The position numbers and the translations under genes were made by a program. Of a stretch of DNA of 64,000 bases, positions 16,645 to 24,590 are shown piece by piece (positions within the stretch are counted from its first letter, which is position 1; each line of letters begins with the position of its first letter). Under the pieces are notes generated by a model. It did not search any database. It was not told where the DNA came from and worked only from the letters and a program-made list of their open reading frames with translations. The DNA is from JAJRAN01 sp963827135 (GTDB taxonomy: Archaea; Thermoplasmatota; Thermoplasmata; Methanomassiliicoccales; UBA472). The stretch lies in NCBI GenBank assembly GCA_963827135.1, contig CAWGZX010000008.1, positions 103,778 to 167,777 on the forward strand. The letters run 5' to 3'.

Positions 16645-17260
16645 CCGACGACCACGAACGACAACCTCGACATCGAAACGGACTAATAAAATATGATATA
16701 ATATTTATTAAAATATACTCACTAAGCTGGCATTGACAGTTAACTATAAATACCGCGACAAATTGAGATATATATCTATATCCCCCGAACATTAGTGCGG
16801 GGGGTACAATTTGAACCTTATTTTTTACCCTAAGTCGATTTCACGACTCGAACCTCACAGTTTCTCAGTACGTCCTGAACCTCTGCAATCTGGATGAGAA
16901 GAATAGGGAAGAAGCCCGCGCTTGGAACGTGATTTTTTGGGGACGGGTGAGCTTTGTAGAACAGCGTTTCTTCCATTGAAGTTTATAGTGCCGATTTCGC
17001 CATGGGAAATTACTTTCTCACTTTGGTGCTCACACTTTGGCTTTCTTTTTAGAGCTTGGATTTCGAAGCCTGGACTATGGATTGTTGATGTTCCAGGGAG
17101 AATCGATGCGCTGTTGTAGAGCTTCGAATTGTTGCCTTAGATCTGCTTGAATATGTGAGGCATACAGCATCATTTTCCATTATCTCCGCTAGGAAATGTT
17201 TATTGAAGCGTGGTCCGTATTCTATCTAGCAAGCCATGAGGTTTGCTTGAGGTGGAACCG
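16645..17260. other. A+T-rich non-coding stretch
   Basis: No convincing gene. A 65-codon frame at 16922-17119 has poor protein composition and is left out. The stretch contains several TATA-like sequences (near 16693 and 16744) and the foldable element listed at 16759-16813. Confidence 0.5.
16759..16813. other. Potential structured RNA element
   Basis: An outer 7-bp helix (caaattg 16759-16765 with caatttg 16807-16813) encloses a strong inner helix (cccccg 16782-16787 with cggggg 16798-16803, 10-base loop) and a short A/T palindrome (gatatatatc, 16767-16776). A T-rich run (ttatttttta) follows near 16817. It could be a small RNA, a terminator or chance pairing. Confidence 0.3.
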
Positions 17261-17495
17261 ATGGCAAAGAAGAAAGGCGAGAAGTACGAGTGCCCAGAGT
17301 GCGGCCTGGTGGTCATAATTGAGGACGACGGGTGCGAATGTCAGGAATGTGATGTTGTGTGCTGCAGCGTTCCTATGGAGATTAGTTGCGACAAAACCGA
17401 AGAAGGCGGCCGCAAAGAAGACGAAGCTAAAGCCGAAGGCGAAAACGAAACCAATTTCCAAGCCTAAGAAGAAGACTTCTACGAAAAAGAAGTGA
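17261..17495 (+). CDS. Desulforedoxin-like zinc/iron ribbon protein with lysine-rich tail (frameshifted)
   Basis: From ATG 17261 the first 39 residues resemble desulforedoxin: Tyr-x-Cys-x2-Cys-Gly at Cys11/14 and a Cys-Cys pair at 34/35 followed by VPM. Three additional cysteines (25, 27, 30) lie between. As written, the frame then runs into a Glu-rich tail ending at 17467. Removing one G of the pair at 17377-17378 instead gives PMRLVATKPKKAAAKK and a Lys/Ala/Pro tail ending in TSTKKK at TGA 17495, very like the tail of the next gene. I take the tailed form as real and the extra base as an error or slippage site. A redox-sensitive nucleic-acid-binding protein is a reasonable inference. Confidence 0.6.
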
Positions 17496-17743
17496 GTGTA
17501 ATTTGATCGCATTTCGACCTACTGGCTCGCTCGCATTAGCGACACGGTATTGGCCAGGAGGTCGAACTGATTTTCTATCTTATTATCCAAATAAAAAGAG
17601 AAGGACCCTCCCAGAGATTGTTATCATAATTATCATTGAGGCCGAAATATTTAATATGTGATATGGGTACTATTATCACGAAAATCGCAACCATTCCTGA
17701 CGTATCACGGAAGGCTATGAGTGCGAAGGAACAGGGAAACAAA

Positions 17744-17905
17744 ATGCCTGCTAAGGTAGCTAAGAAAAAGACACCGGCAAAGAAGGCGGCCCCCAAGAAG
17801 AAGGCGGCCAAGAAGTCGAACGTGAAGAAGGCGAAGCCTAAGAAGGCAGCGCCCAAGAAGGCGGCAGCCAAGCCGAAGGCGAAGGCGAAGCCTAAGAAGA
17901 AGTAA
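17744..17905 (+). CDS. Lysine/alanine/proline-rich histone-H1-like protein
   Basis: This 53-residue protein consists almost entirely of Lys, Ala and Pro (MPAKVAKKKTPAKKAAPKKK, ending PKAKAKPKKK), like histone H1 tails or chlamydial Hc-type proteins. It probably binds DNA or RNA through charge. An in-frame ATG at 17717 would add MSAKEQGNK. I prefer 17744 but cannot exclude it. A TATA-like aaatatttaatatg (17645-17658) predicts transcription from about 17676. The tail closely resembles that of the preceding gene, which suggests shared origin or domain exchange. Confidence 0.65.
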   Translation: MPAKVAKKKTPAKKAAPKKKAAKKSNVKKAKPKKAAPKKAAAKPKAKAKPKKK

Positions 17906-17926
17906 ACCCTAACATTTAGGTTGCTG

Positions 17927-17949
17927 GCGCTCATTCGCATAATGAGCGC
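17927..17949. terminator. Perfect 9-bp hairpin after the H1-like gene
   Basis: gcgctcatt-cgcat-aatgagcgc, 22 bases after the stop codon. The stem is strong but no T-run follows, so it may protect the 3' end rather than terminate transcription. Confidence 0.4.
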
Positions 17950-18325
17950 ATGTCATCAAACACCTTTCTTCGATTTTCATGTTTTTGAAATTCTGTAACA
18001 AAATGCTCGCTCCTGATTTGGGTCCCTCTAAATCACATGTTTACTCCTTGCGCCCTTCATCGTCAGTTCGCGAAATCATTTGACATCCGTCCTTTCATTC
18101 CTTCTGATGCGGATGGAAAAAATTAGCTCCTGAGCAATCTGCTCGGTTCTGACCTAGCTCAAAGCGCGGCCAAAGCTGTCCTCGATCTCTGTGACGAGAG
18201 CGAGAAATTGTGGCTGGTTATGTGGAGAAGGTCGGGGCATGTGATACTTTTGGACGGGTTCGTGCCTTTTTGCGCGCTACATTGAGAATGCCGAGAGATC
18301 CTAAAAAAAGCGCGACCTGCAACAA
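17950..18325. other. Non-coding stretch
   Basis: No credible reading frame or RNA gene seen. The sequence leads into the promoter at 18326. Confidence 0.5.
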
Positions 18326-18357
18326 CTTTTAATAGCGTGTCAGACATTTATCTGACA
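18326..18357 (+). promoter_or_regulatory. TATA box plus inverted-repeat operator candidate
   Basis: cttttaatagc (18326-18336) is a TATA box. Directly after it lies tgtcaga-cattta-tctgaca (18338-18357), a perfect 7-base inverted repeat with a 6-base spacer. It falls between the box and the predicted start (about 18358), where archaeal repressors commonly bind. The gene begins at 18366. Confidence 0.5.
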
Positions 18358-18365
18358 GTGATGGG

Positions 18366-18749
18366 ATGGCAGACATAGTCGCTTTTACGTTGGCCTCTTG
18401 GATGGTGCTTGGCATATGCACGGCCCTGGTGATCTTCCTGGACCAGGTCAAGCACGATGAGAAGAACTACCTTTGGCCGATCCTCGGGCTCCTCCTGATC
18501 TTCATCGGCCTGCTGCTGTTCTATCTGATGGTGATGCGCAAGCGCAAGAAGCCCATCGAGTACCCCTCCAAGCCGCAGTACGAAGCACCTGCATACAAGT
18601 ACGAGAAGAAGGAGGAAGCCCCGGCGCCGCCTCCCGAGAAGAAAGAGAAACCGCAGCAGCTGGAGGGCGCGCCACGCTGCGAGAATTGCGGGGCCGCGAT
18701 CTCGGCCCACGACCTCAAGTGCCCCAAGTGCGGGAAGCAGCTGAAGTAA
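18366..18749 (+). CDS. Membrane protein with C-terminal zinc ribbon
   Basis: This 127-residue protein has two N-terminal membrane helices (about residues 5-25 and 37-57), a Lys/Pro/Glu-rich linker, and a C-terminal zinc ribbon with CENCGAAIS and LKCPKCGKQLK. Function unknown. The ribbon would face the cytoplasm if the first helix runs out and the second back in. TrmI follows 53 bases downstream on the same strand, though it may have its own promoter. Confidence 0.75.
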   Translation: MADIVAFTLASWMVLGICTALVIFLDQVKHDEKNYLWPILGLLLIFIGLLLFYLMVMRKRKKPIEYPSKPQYEAPAYKYEKKEEAPAPPPEKKEKPQQLEGAPRCENCGAAISAHDLKCPKCGKQLK

Positions 18750-18802
18750 TCTTGGGGGCGAGTTCCTCCACAAAATCCTTTCTATCCATTCACCATCTAG
18801 CT

Positions 18803-19585
18803 ATGATGCTGCGCGAGGACGAGCTCGTCTACCTGCTCGATGAGAAAGGCAAGAGATATTGGCTTCCGCTCTCCCCCGGCATGGTCAAGCTGCCAGGCTT
18901 AGGGGTCATCAACGGCTCCAAGCTCATAGGCCTGGAGGAGGGTTCCAGAATCACGCTAGGAGAGAAGGAGTTCGTGGTCCTGAGGCCGGGGGCGCAGGAG
19001 CTCATGGAATCGTTGGACCGGGGGCCGCAGATCGTTCTTCCCAAGGACGCGGCCACCATCGTCTTCAAGCTGGACCTGAAGCCGGGCGACGCCGTAGTGG
19101 AATCGGGGGTAGGCTCCGGCTCCCTGACCACGGCCTTGCTGAACGCCGTTGGGAGCGAGGGCATGGTGGTCTCCATCGAGATCCGGGGAGAGTTCGCCGC
19201 CAAGGCTAAGAAGAACGTCTCGCGCTCGCCCTTCGCCAAGGCGTGGGACCTGAGGATAGGGGATATCCTGAGCACGCCGGTGGAGGCCGAGGTGGACGCG
19301 GTGGTCCTGGACATGCCCAACCCCTGGGATGCGCTGGCGAACGTCGCCACTTTCCTTAGGCCAGGGGGAAGGTTCTGCGCCTATGTCCCCAACGCCAACC
19401 AGGTGGAGAGGACGGTCCGGGGGCTGCGCTCCGTTGGCTACGTTGAGATCGAGTCCCTGGAGAACCTGCAGAGGCAGCTCGAGGTGCATGAGGGGGGCGT
19501 CAGGCCCTCCTTCGAGAGCATCGGCCATACCGGCTACATGGTGTTCGCGAGGCGGGCTTTGCCCTTGGACATCAGTAAATCATAA
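18803..19585 (+). CDS. trmI: tRNA (adenine-N1)-methyltransferase, TrmI family
   Basis: This 260-residue SAM-dependent enzyme methylates N1 of adenine at position 58 (and 57 in archaea) in the T-loop of tRNA. The N-terminal domain (VYLLDEKGKRYWLPL) precedes the Rossmann fold with the SAM motif GDAVVESGVGSGSLTTAL and SIEIRGEFAAKAKKNV. The catalytic-pocket stretch VVLDMPNPWDAL and LRPGGRFCAYVPNANQVE follow. I start at ATG 18803 (ATG 18806 adjacent). A longer in-frame extension overlaps the preceding gene and is not real. Confidence 0.9.
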   Translation: MMLREDELVYLLDEKGKRYWLPLSPGMVKLPGLGVINGSKLIGLEEGSRITLGEKEFVVLRPGAQELMESLDRGPQIVLPKDAATIVFKLDLKPGDAVVESGVGSGSLTTALLNAVGSEGMVVSIEIRGEFAAKAKKNVSRSPFAKAWDLRIGDILSTPVEAEVDAVVLDMPNPWDALANVATFLRPGGRFCAYVPNANQVERTVRGLRSVGYVEIESLENLQRQLEVHEGGVRPSFESIGHTGYMVFARRALPLDISKS

Positions 19586-19612
19586 GTACATCCCAAGGAT
19601 TGCTGTAGCTGG

Positions 19613-20278
19613 ATGAGCTGGGAGTTCGCCATCACGGCATTCGCCTCGATCTTCGCCATCGTCAACCCGATAGGCAACATACCATTCTTCGTCACGGTCA
19701 CCGAAGGTTACACTGCGCAGGAAAAGAAACGGGTAATCATCATGATCTGCGTGGTCATGACGGTGGTGCTGGTGGCGTTCGGACTATTCGGCAACATCAT
19801 CTTCGCCGTCTATGGCATCACCATACCCATGTTCAAGATCGCTGGGGGGCTGCTGCTCTTCTCGGTCGCGTTCTCCATGATGAGGGGCGAGCGCTCCCGG
19901 GCCAAGATCACCGAGGACGAGAGACAGGAGGCGATGTACCGGGAAGAGATAGGCGTCGTGCCGCTAGGCATCCCGTTGTTCGCTGGCCCCGGCGCGATCA
20001 CCACGGTGATGATCTACGTCTCCTATGCCATGGACTCGACTGCGGGGGACGTGTATTTCAACCTCTTCTCCGTCTTCCTGGCCATCTTCCTGACCGTGGT
20101 CATCAGCTACATCACGCTCGTGTACTCCGAGCGCATCTTCAAGCGCATGGGCCGGAGCGGGGCGGCGGCGTTCGGGCGTATTATCGGCTTGTTGCTGGCT
20201 GCGGTGGCTGTGGGCTTCGTTCTGAACGGGGTGTTCGACGCCGTGACCATCTACGTCGAGAACAACTTCCCCGCCTGA
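19613..20278 (+). CDS. MarC family integral membrane protein
   Basis: This 221-residue protein has six membrane segments of the MarC (UPF0056) family. Signatures are FAIVNPIGNIPFFV in the first helix, IAGGLLLFSVAFSM and VPLGIPLFAGPGAITTVM. The last helix is near residues 185-207. The family was once linked to multiple antibiotic resistance, but its transport substrate is unknown. It lies 27 bases after trmI, probably by chance. Confidence 0.92.
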   Translation: MSWEFAITAFASIFAIVNPIGNIPFFVTVTEGYTAQEKKRVIIMICVVMTVVLVAFGLFGNIIFAVYGITIPMFKIAGGLLLFSVAFSMMRGERSRAKITEDERQEAMYREEIGVVPLGIPLFAGPGAITTVMIYVSYAMDSTAGDVYFNLFSVFLAIFLTVVISYITLVYSERIFKRMGRSGAAAFGRIIGLLLAAVAVGFVLNGVFDAVTIYVENNFPA

Positions 20279-20350
20279 GCTTTTGTTCCTTCCAGCCTCG
20301 GACCGCCAACTGTAAGTATTGCGGTTGAGATTCCACGGACGGGTGCATCC

Positions 20351-20590
20351 GTGGTCACCGCTGAGATAAGGATCGAGCTCAAGCCTGGCGTCGCCGACCC
20401 TGAGGGTCAGAACACCAAGAAGGCGCTGGAGCTGCTGGGCTTCAAGGGAATAAGGGGAGTGCGGACCATCAAGGTCTTCGAGATGGAGCTGGATACCCCC
20501 CCTGACGAGGCGAAGGTGCAATGCGAGGAGATGTGCCGAAAGCTGCTAGCTAACCCGGTGATCCAGAAGTTCAAGGTCGTCCTCAAATGA
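20351..20590 (+). CDS. purS: Phosphoribosylformylglycinamidine synthase subunit PurS
   Basis: This 79-residue small subunit of the three-part FGAM synthase forms a dimer that bridges PurL and PurQ. Typical features are the N-terminal strand AEIRIELKPGVADPEGQ and ALELLGFKGIRGVRTIK. The start is GTG 20351. The stop overlaps the purL ATG by four bases (ATGA), so translation is coupled. Confidence 0.93.
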   Translation: MVTAEIRIELKPGVADPEGQNTKKALELLGFKGIRGVRTIKVFEMELDTPPDEAKVQCEEMCRKLLANPVIQKFKVVLK

Positions 20591-22926
20591 TGCCCATGTC
20601 ATCGGAAGCACTGATGGTCAAGCGGCCCGTGCCCTTCGAGCTCTACGAGATCGACATCCTGGCCGCTGGGGACGAGGACCTCATGGAGCTCTCTGCCAAG
20701 CTGGGCCTCAACCTCTCGCTCGACGAGATGAAGATGATCCAGAGGTACTTCGCCACCAAGATGCGAAGGCCGACGGACGTCGAGCTGCAATCGATAGGGC
20801 AGGCATGGAGCGAGCATTGTTGTTACAAATCATCCAAGAAGTTCCTCAGGGAGCACATATTCGGCCTGGAGCACCCTGATGTGCTGGCCAAGGGCGACGC
20901 GGGGGTAATGGCCTTCGACCGGGACCACGCCTACGCCCTGAGGATCGAGTCCCACAACCATCCCTCGGCCATAGAGCCCTATGGCGGTGCGGCCACTGGG
21001 ATAGGGGGGATAGTGCGCGACGTGCTGTGCATGGGCGCCCAGCCCATCGCCCTGGTCGACCCGCTCTTCTTCGGGCCGGTCCAGTACCAGGGCGAGGTGC
21101 CTCCAGGCATCAAGCACCCCAAGTATCTGGTCGGGGGAGTTGTGGCGGGCATCCGCGACTACGGCAACCGCATCGGGATCCCGACGGTGGCGGGCGGATT
21201 ATGGTTCGACGAACGCTACGTGGGCAACTGCCTGGTGAACGTGGGATGCATCGGCATCGCCAAGAAGGAGGACATCGTCAAGAACGCCGTCAGGGGGACG
21301 GGGGACGTGCTCATCCTCGTAGGCGGCAGGACCGGCCGCGACGGCATTCACGGGGTCACGTTCGCATCCGCGGAGCTGCACGAGAAATCCGAGGAGGAGT
21401 CCAGGGGAGCGGTGCAGCTCGGCGATCCGATAATGAAGGAGCCGCTGATCCACGCCTGCCTCGAGGTGAACTCGAGGAAGCTCATCTATGGCATGAAGGA
21501 CTTGGGCGGGGGAGGTCTGTCCTGCGTGGTGGGCGAGATGGCGCTCTCCGGGGACTGCGGCGCGACCGTAGAGCTGGACAAGGTCCCGCTGAAGGAGGAG
21601 GGCCTGGCCCCCTGGGAGATCTGGGTCTCCGAGTCGCAGGAGAGGATGATGCTCGCCGCACCGGAGAAGAACGTGCATAAGATCCTGGATGTCTTCCAGC
21701 TGTGGGACGTGCCGGCGACGGTCATCGGGAAGGTCATCAAGGAGCAGGTGGTCAAGCTAGACTTCCACGGGGAGAGGGTCTTCGAGATGGACCTGGACTT
21801 CCTTACCAAGGGGCCGGAGTACTGCCGCCCCTCCTGCTTGGTCGAGCCCCCTGCCCTCATGGAGGAGGAGTTCCCCAAGCTGCCAAGGGACCTCAGCGAG
21901 GTGCTCACTGGCTTGTTAGGGGACTTAAACATCGCCTCCAAGGAATGGGTCGTGCGCTACTACGACCACGAGGTCCGCGGGAACACCGTGATCAAGCCCT
22001 TGCAGGGCAGATTGGGGATGCGCGGCCCGGGCGACGCCACGGTCATCAAGCCCCTGGAGGACAGCTACCGGGGCCTGGCGATCGCGGTGGGGGTGAACCC
22101 CTGGTTCACGGCGCTCGACCCTTACAAGGGAGGCCAGGCGTCGGTGGACGAGGCCTGCCGCAACATCGCTGCCGTAGGGGGCATCCCGCATTCGCTCACC
22201 GATTGCCTGAACTTCGGCAACCCGGAGAAGCCGGAGAGCCTGGGCGAGTTCCGAGAGGCGGTCCGCGGCATAGGGGACGTGGCGGGAGCCCTCGGCCTGG
22301 CGATACCATCTGGGAACGTCAGCTTCTACAACGAGACGTCCAAGGGGGCGTGCCTGCCGACGGCCACGGTGCTGGGCTTGGGCATAGTCCCCGATATCCG
22401 CAAGTGCGCCACCACCGACCTGAAGGAGGAGGGCAACCCCATCTACCTGGTCGGGGAGACGATGCACGAGATGGCGGGGAGCGCGCTCTTCCGCGCGTTC
22501 GGCGGAAGGGGGGGAGAGGTGCCAGGAGTGCTGCCTCTCAGCCTCTCCCAGTCCATACTCACCCTGGGCGAATGCTTCGACCGACAGCTGGTGCGCTCCT
22601 GCCACGACGTCTCGGACGGGGGGCTGGGGGTCGCCCTGGCGGAGATGTGCATCGGCGGGGACCTGGGCATCAACGCGGACGTCGTGGCGATGGGCAAGCT
22701 GCCCTCGGCGGTCAAGCTCTTCTCCGAGTCGCATTCCCGTTGGGTGGTGGAGGTGGACCGGGAGAAGGAGAACGAATGGCTGCAGCGCATGCGCGCCCCG
22801 GCCGTCAGGATCGGCGTGGTGGGCGGCAAGATGCTGGTCATCGAGGACAAGGACGTGCTCGTGGACGTCGAGGTCAAGGAGCTGCGCCGCGCCTGGAGCG
22901 AGCCGATGTGGAAGGTGATGGGATGA
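20587..22926 (+). CDS. purL: Phosphoribosylformylglycinamidine synthase subunit PurL
   Basis: This 779-residue synthetase subunit converts FGAR, ATP and glutamine-derived ammonia to FGAM, the fourth step of purine synthesis. Its length fits small-type PurL. Motifs include IGQAWSEHCCYKSSK, ESHNHPSAIEPYGGAATGIGG (ATP/Mg site), GGRTGRDGIHGVTFAS, KDLGGGGLSC and SCHDVSDGGLGVALAEM in the second half. The start overlaps purS by four bases, and the stop overlaps purQ by four (22923-22926), giving a tight purSLQ unit. ATGs at 20590 and 20596 are alternatives. Confidence 0.96.
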   Translation: MMPMSSEALMVKRPVPFELYEIDILAAGDEDLMELSAKLGLNLSLDEMKMIQRYFATKMRRPTDVELQSIGQAWSEHCCYKSSKKFLREHIFGLEHPDVLAKGDAGVMAFDRDHAYALRIESHNHPSAIEPYGGAATGIGGIVRDVLCMGAQPIALVDPLFFGPVQYQGEVPPGIKHPKYLVGGVVAGIRDYGNRIGIPTVAGGLWFDERYVGNCLVNVGCIGIAKKEDIVKNAVRGTGDVLILVGGRTGRDGIHGVTFASAELHEKSEEESRGAVQLGDPIMKEPLIHACLEVNSRKLIYGMKDLGGGGLSCVVGEMALSGDCGATVELDKVPLKEEGLAPWEIWVSESQERMMLAAPEKNVHKILDVFQLWDVPATVIGKVIKEQVVKLDFHGERVFEMDLDFLTKGPEYCRPSCLVEPPALMEEEFPKLPRDLSEVLTGLLGDLNIASKEWVVRYYDHEVRGNTVIKPLQGRLGMRGPGDATVIKPLEDSYRGLAIAVGVNPWFTALDPYKGGQASVDEACRNIAAVGGIPHSLTDCLNFGNPEKPESLGEFREAVRGIGDVAGALGLAIPSGNVSFYNETSKGACLPTATVLGLGIVPDIRKCATTDLKEEGNPIYLVGETMHEMAGSALFRAFGGRGGEVPGVLPLSLSQSILTLGECFDRQLVRSCHDVSDGGLGVALAEMCIGGDLGINADVVAMGKLPSAVKLFSESHSRWVVEVDREKENEWLQRMRAPAVRIGVVGGKMLVIEDKDVLVDVEVKELRRAWSEPMWKVMG

Positions 22927-23762
22927 GCCCGAAGGAGGTCAAGGTATGCGTCCTGCGCATCGAGGGCACCAACTGCGAGGAGGAGACGTCCTTGGCGTTC
23001 AAGAGCGTCGGCGCCTCCCCGGAGAAGGTGCATCTCAAGCAGCTCATCCACTCGTGCCCGGAGGAAATGAGGCGGGACCTGGACAGGTACGACATACTGG
23101 CCTTGCCGGGCGGCTTCTCCGCGGGCGATTACGTGAGGGCGGGCGCCATCTTCGCGGCGCGCATACGCTCCGCCCTGGCCAAGGAGGTGGAGGAGTTCGT
23201 GCGTTCGGGGAGGCCGGTCATCGGCATCTGCAACGGATTCCAGATCCTCGTAGAGCTGGGCCTCCTGCCCGGATTCGGCACCGTCATGAGCCGCGAGCCT
23301 CAGGCCGCGCTCTACGTCAACGACTCGGCCAGGTTCGAATGTATCCCCACCTTGCTAAAGCACGAGAACGCCGGCAATTGCATCTTCACAAGGAACTTAC
23401 CGAAGGGCAAGGTGGTCATGTTCCCCAGCGCGCACATGGAGGGGAAGCTCATGTTCCGCTCCGAGGAGGAGCAGGGCCGTTTGGCAAAGCTCGAGGAGGA
23501 CGGCCAGGTAGTGTTCCGCTACGTGGACCCGGAGGGCAGGTACGCAGGCTATCCCTGGTCCCCCAACGGCTCCATCTCCAGCATAGCGGGGGTATGCAAT
23601 CCGGCCGGGAACGTGCTGGGGCTGATGCCTCACCCGGAGCGGGTGTTCCATCGCTACACCCACCCGGACTGGACCCGGTCCGGGCTCGACCCTTCGGGAG
23701 AGGGGGACGGACGTACGATATTCCAGTCGGCGGTGGAGCACGCATCCAAGCTGAAGAAATAG
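22923..23762 (+). CDS. purQ: Phosphoribosylformylglycinamidine synthase glutaminase subunit PurQ
   Basis: This 279-residue class I glutamine amidotransferase supplies ammonia to PurL. The catalytic cysteine is in GRPVIGICNGFQIL, and the His-Glu pair is in LGLMPHPERVFH. LPGGFSAGDYVRAGAI is also typical. It is longer than the roughly 225-residue bacterial PurQ, with extra sequence around SAHMEGKLMFRSEEEQG. It ends one base before the convergent riboflavin kinase gene. Confidence 0.95.
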   Translation: MSPKEVKVCVLRIEGTNCEEETSLAFKSVGASPEKVHLKQLIHSCPEEMRRDLDRYDILALPGGFSAGDYVRAGAIFAARIRSALAKEVEEFVRSGRPVIGICNGFQILVELGLLPGFGTVMSREPQAALYVNDSARFECIPTLLKHENAGNCIFTRNLPKGKVVMFPSAHMEGKLMFRSEEEQGRLAKLEEDGQVVFRYVDPEGRYAGYPWSPNGSISSIAGVCNPAGNVLGLMPHPERVFHRYTHPDWTRSGLDPSGEGDGRTIFQSAVEHASKLKK

Positions 23763-23763
23763 G

Positions 23764-24441
23764 TCAATCGATCTGGATGCGGACCTCTACCACGTCCGCG
23801 TCGTTCAGCCCCAGGGTTCGGCGCAGGTGGTACTTGCAGATGATCTCGATTATGTCCTCGTAGTGGGAGCGCTTGGGGACCACGACCGCGCATTCGATGT
23901 TCTGCACCTTGGCTGGGTAGCAGACCACGTCCCCGAAGGTGCGCCCGTTGCGCTCGAAGCCTTTGATGCGGATGCCCTTCGCTCCCTGCAGCAATGAGAG
24001 GTTGTGCGTGTCGCTGGATTGCACCCTGACGTTCAGCGTGCCCTCGTAGGGCTTGAAGCCTAGCAGGGAGAGGAACTGCTCCTGGTAGCCTTCCTGGTTG
24101 ACGTAGTACTGGCCCTCCCCCATGCCCGTCACCACCTCTCCGTGCAGCAGGACGTGGTCCCGGGTCTCGAAGATCCTCTGGTACTCGGAGTATTCGTGGC
24201 GGAGAGCCTCGATGCCCTTGTCGGTGAGGCGGATCCGTTGCCTCCTCGCCCCCAGGTCGCGCTGGATCCATCCCTCGCCCAGAAGCTCGAGGATGCGCTT
24301 GGACGCCGACTGCTGGCTCATTCCCAATGTGTCGCCCAGCTCGCGCGACGAGATGGAGATGTAATCATGCATCCCGCCCATGAGCGCGATCCTGCGCAGC
24401 GCGATGATGAGACGGTCCTTCGCTTCCTCTTCCAGGCGCAT
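23764..24441 (-). CDS. ribK: CTP-dependent riboflavin kinase with N-terminal winged helix
   Basis: This 225-residue archaeal enzyme uses CTP to phosphorylate riboflavin to FMN. Residues 1-90 form a MarR-like winged helix (ISSRELGDTLGMSQQSASKR, then LTDKGIEAL). The kinase domain (DUF120) begins near residue 97 with HGEVVTGMGEGQYYV, then LGFKPYEGTLNVR and VCYPAKVQ. The HTH fusion is common in euryarchaea, and such proteins may also regulate riboflavin genes. ATG 24441 fits the TATA box at 24483-24493. Confidence 0.93.
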   Translation of the reverse strand: MRLEEEAKDRLIIALRRIALMGGMHDYISISSRELGDTLGMSQQSASKRILELLGEGWIQRDLGARRQRIRLTDKGIEALRHEYSEYQRIFETRDHVLLHGEVVTGMGEGQYYVNQEGYQEQFLSLLGFKPYEGTLNVRVQSSDTHNLSLLQGAKGIRIKGFERNGRTFGDVVCYPAKVQNIECAVVVPKRSHYEDIIEIICKYHLRRTLGLNDADVVEVRIQID

Positions 24442-24480
24442 CCCCCTATTTCGACTAGGTAGCCTCAGGATTGCGAGCCG

Positions 24481-24566
24481 ACCCTATTTAATCTATTCAA
24501 TGCCTCTCGCGACCTCGTCGACCCTTCGGATGAAGCGAAGCAGGCGGGGCATCGATTATTTATGCC
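24481..24566. promoter_or_regulatory. Divergent promoters of ribK and the marker 8 gene
   Basis: Leftward, gattaaatagggt on the minus strand (24481-24493) lies about 45 bases before the ribK start. Rightward, gattatttatgcc (24554-24566) lies about 30 bases before ATG 24591 and predicts a very short leader. Confidence 0.5.
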
Positions 24567-24590
24567 TATACCATTTGTGCAAAGGATTGT

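Noticed and set aside
16840..16870. tRNA-like T-arm (ggttcgagtc on the minus strand)
   Set aside because: The 5-bp T-stem cannot form and no acceptor or anticodon arms are found nearby.
16922..17119. 65-codon frame in the A+T-rich region
   Set aside because: Trp/Phe-rich with no ribosome-binding site or motif; looks like chance.
18473..18802. N-terminal extension of trmI across the preceding gene
   Set aside because: It overlaps a plausible membrane/zinc-ribbon protein in another frame and is not like TrmI.
21702..22922. Long upstream extension of purQ in its own frame through purL
   Set aside because: The extension is a Gly/Arg/Pro-rich shadow of purL; PurQ homology begins at ATG 22923.
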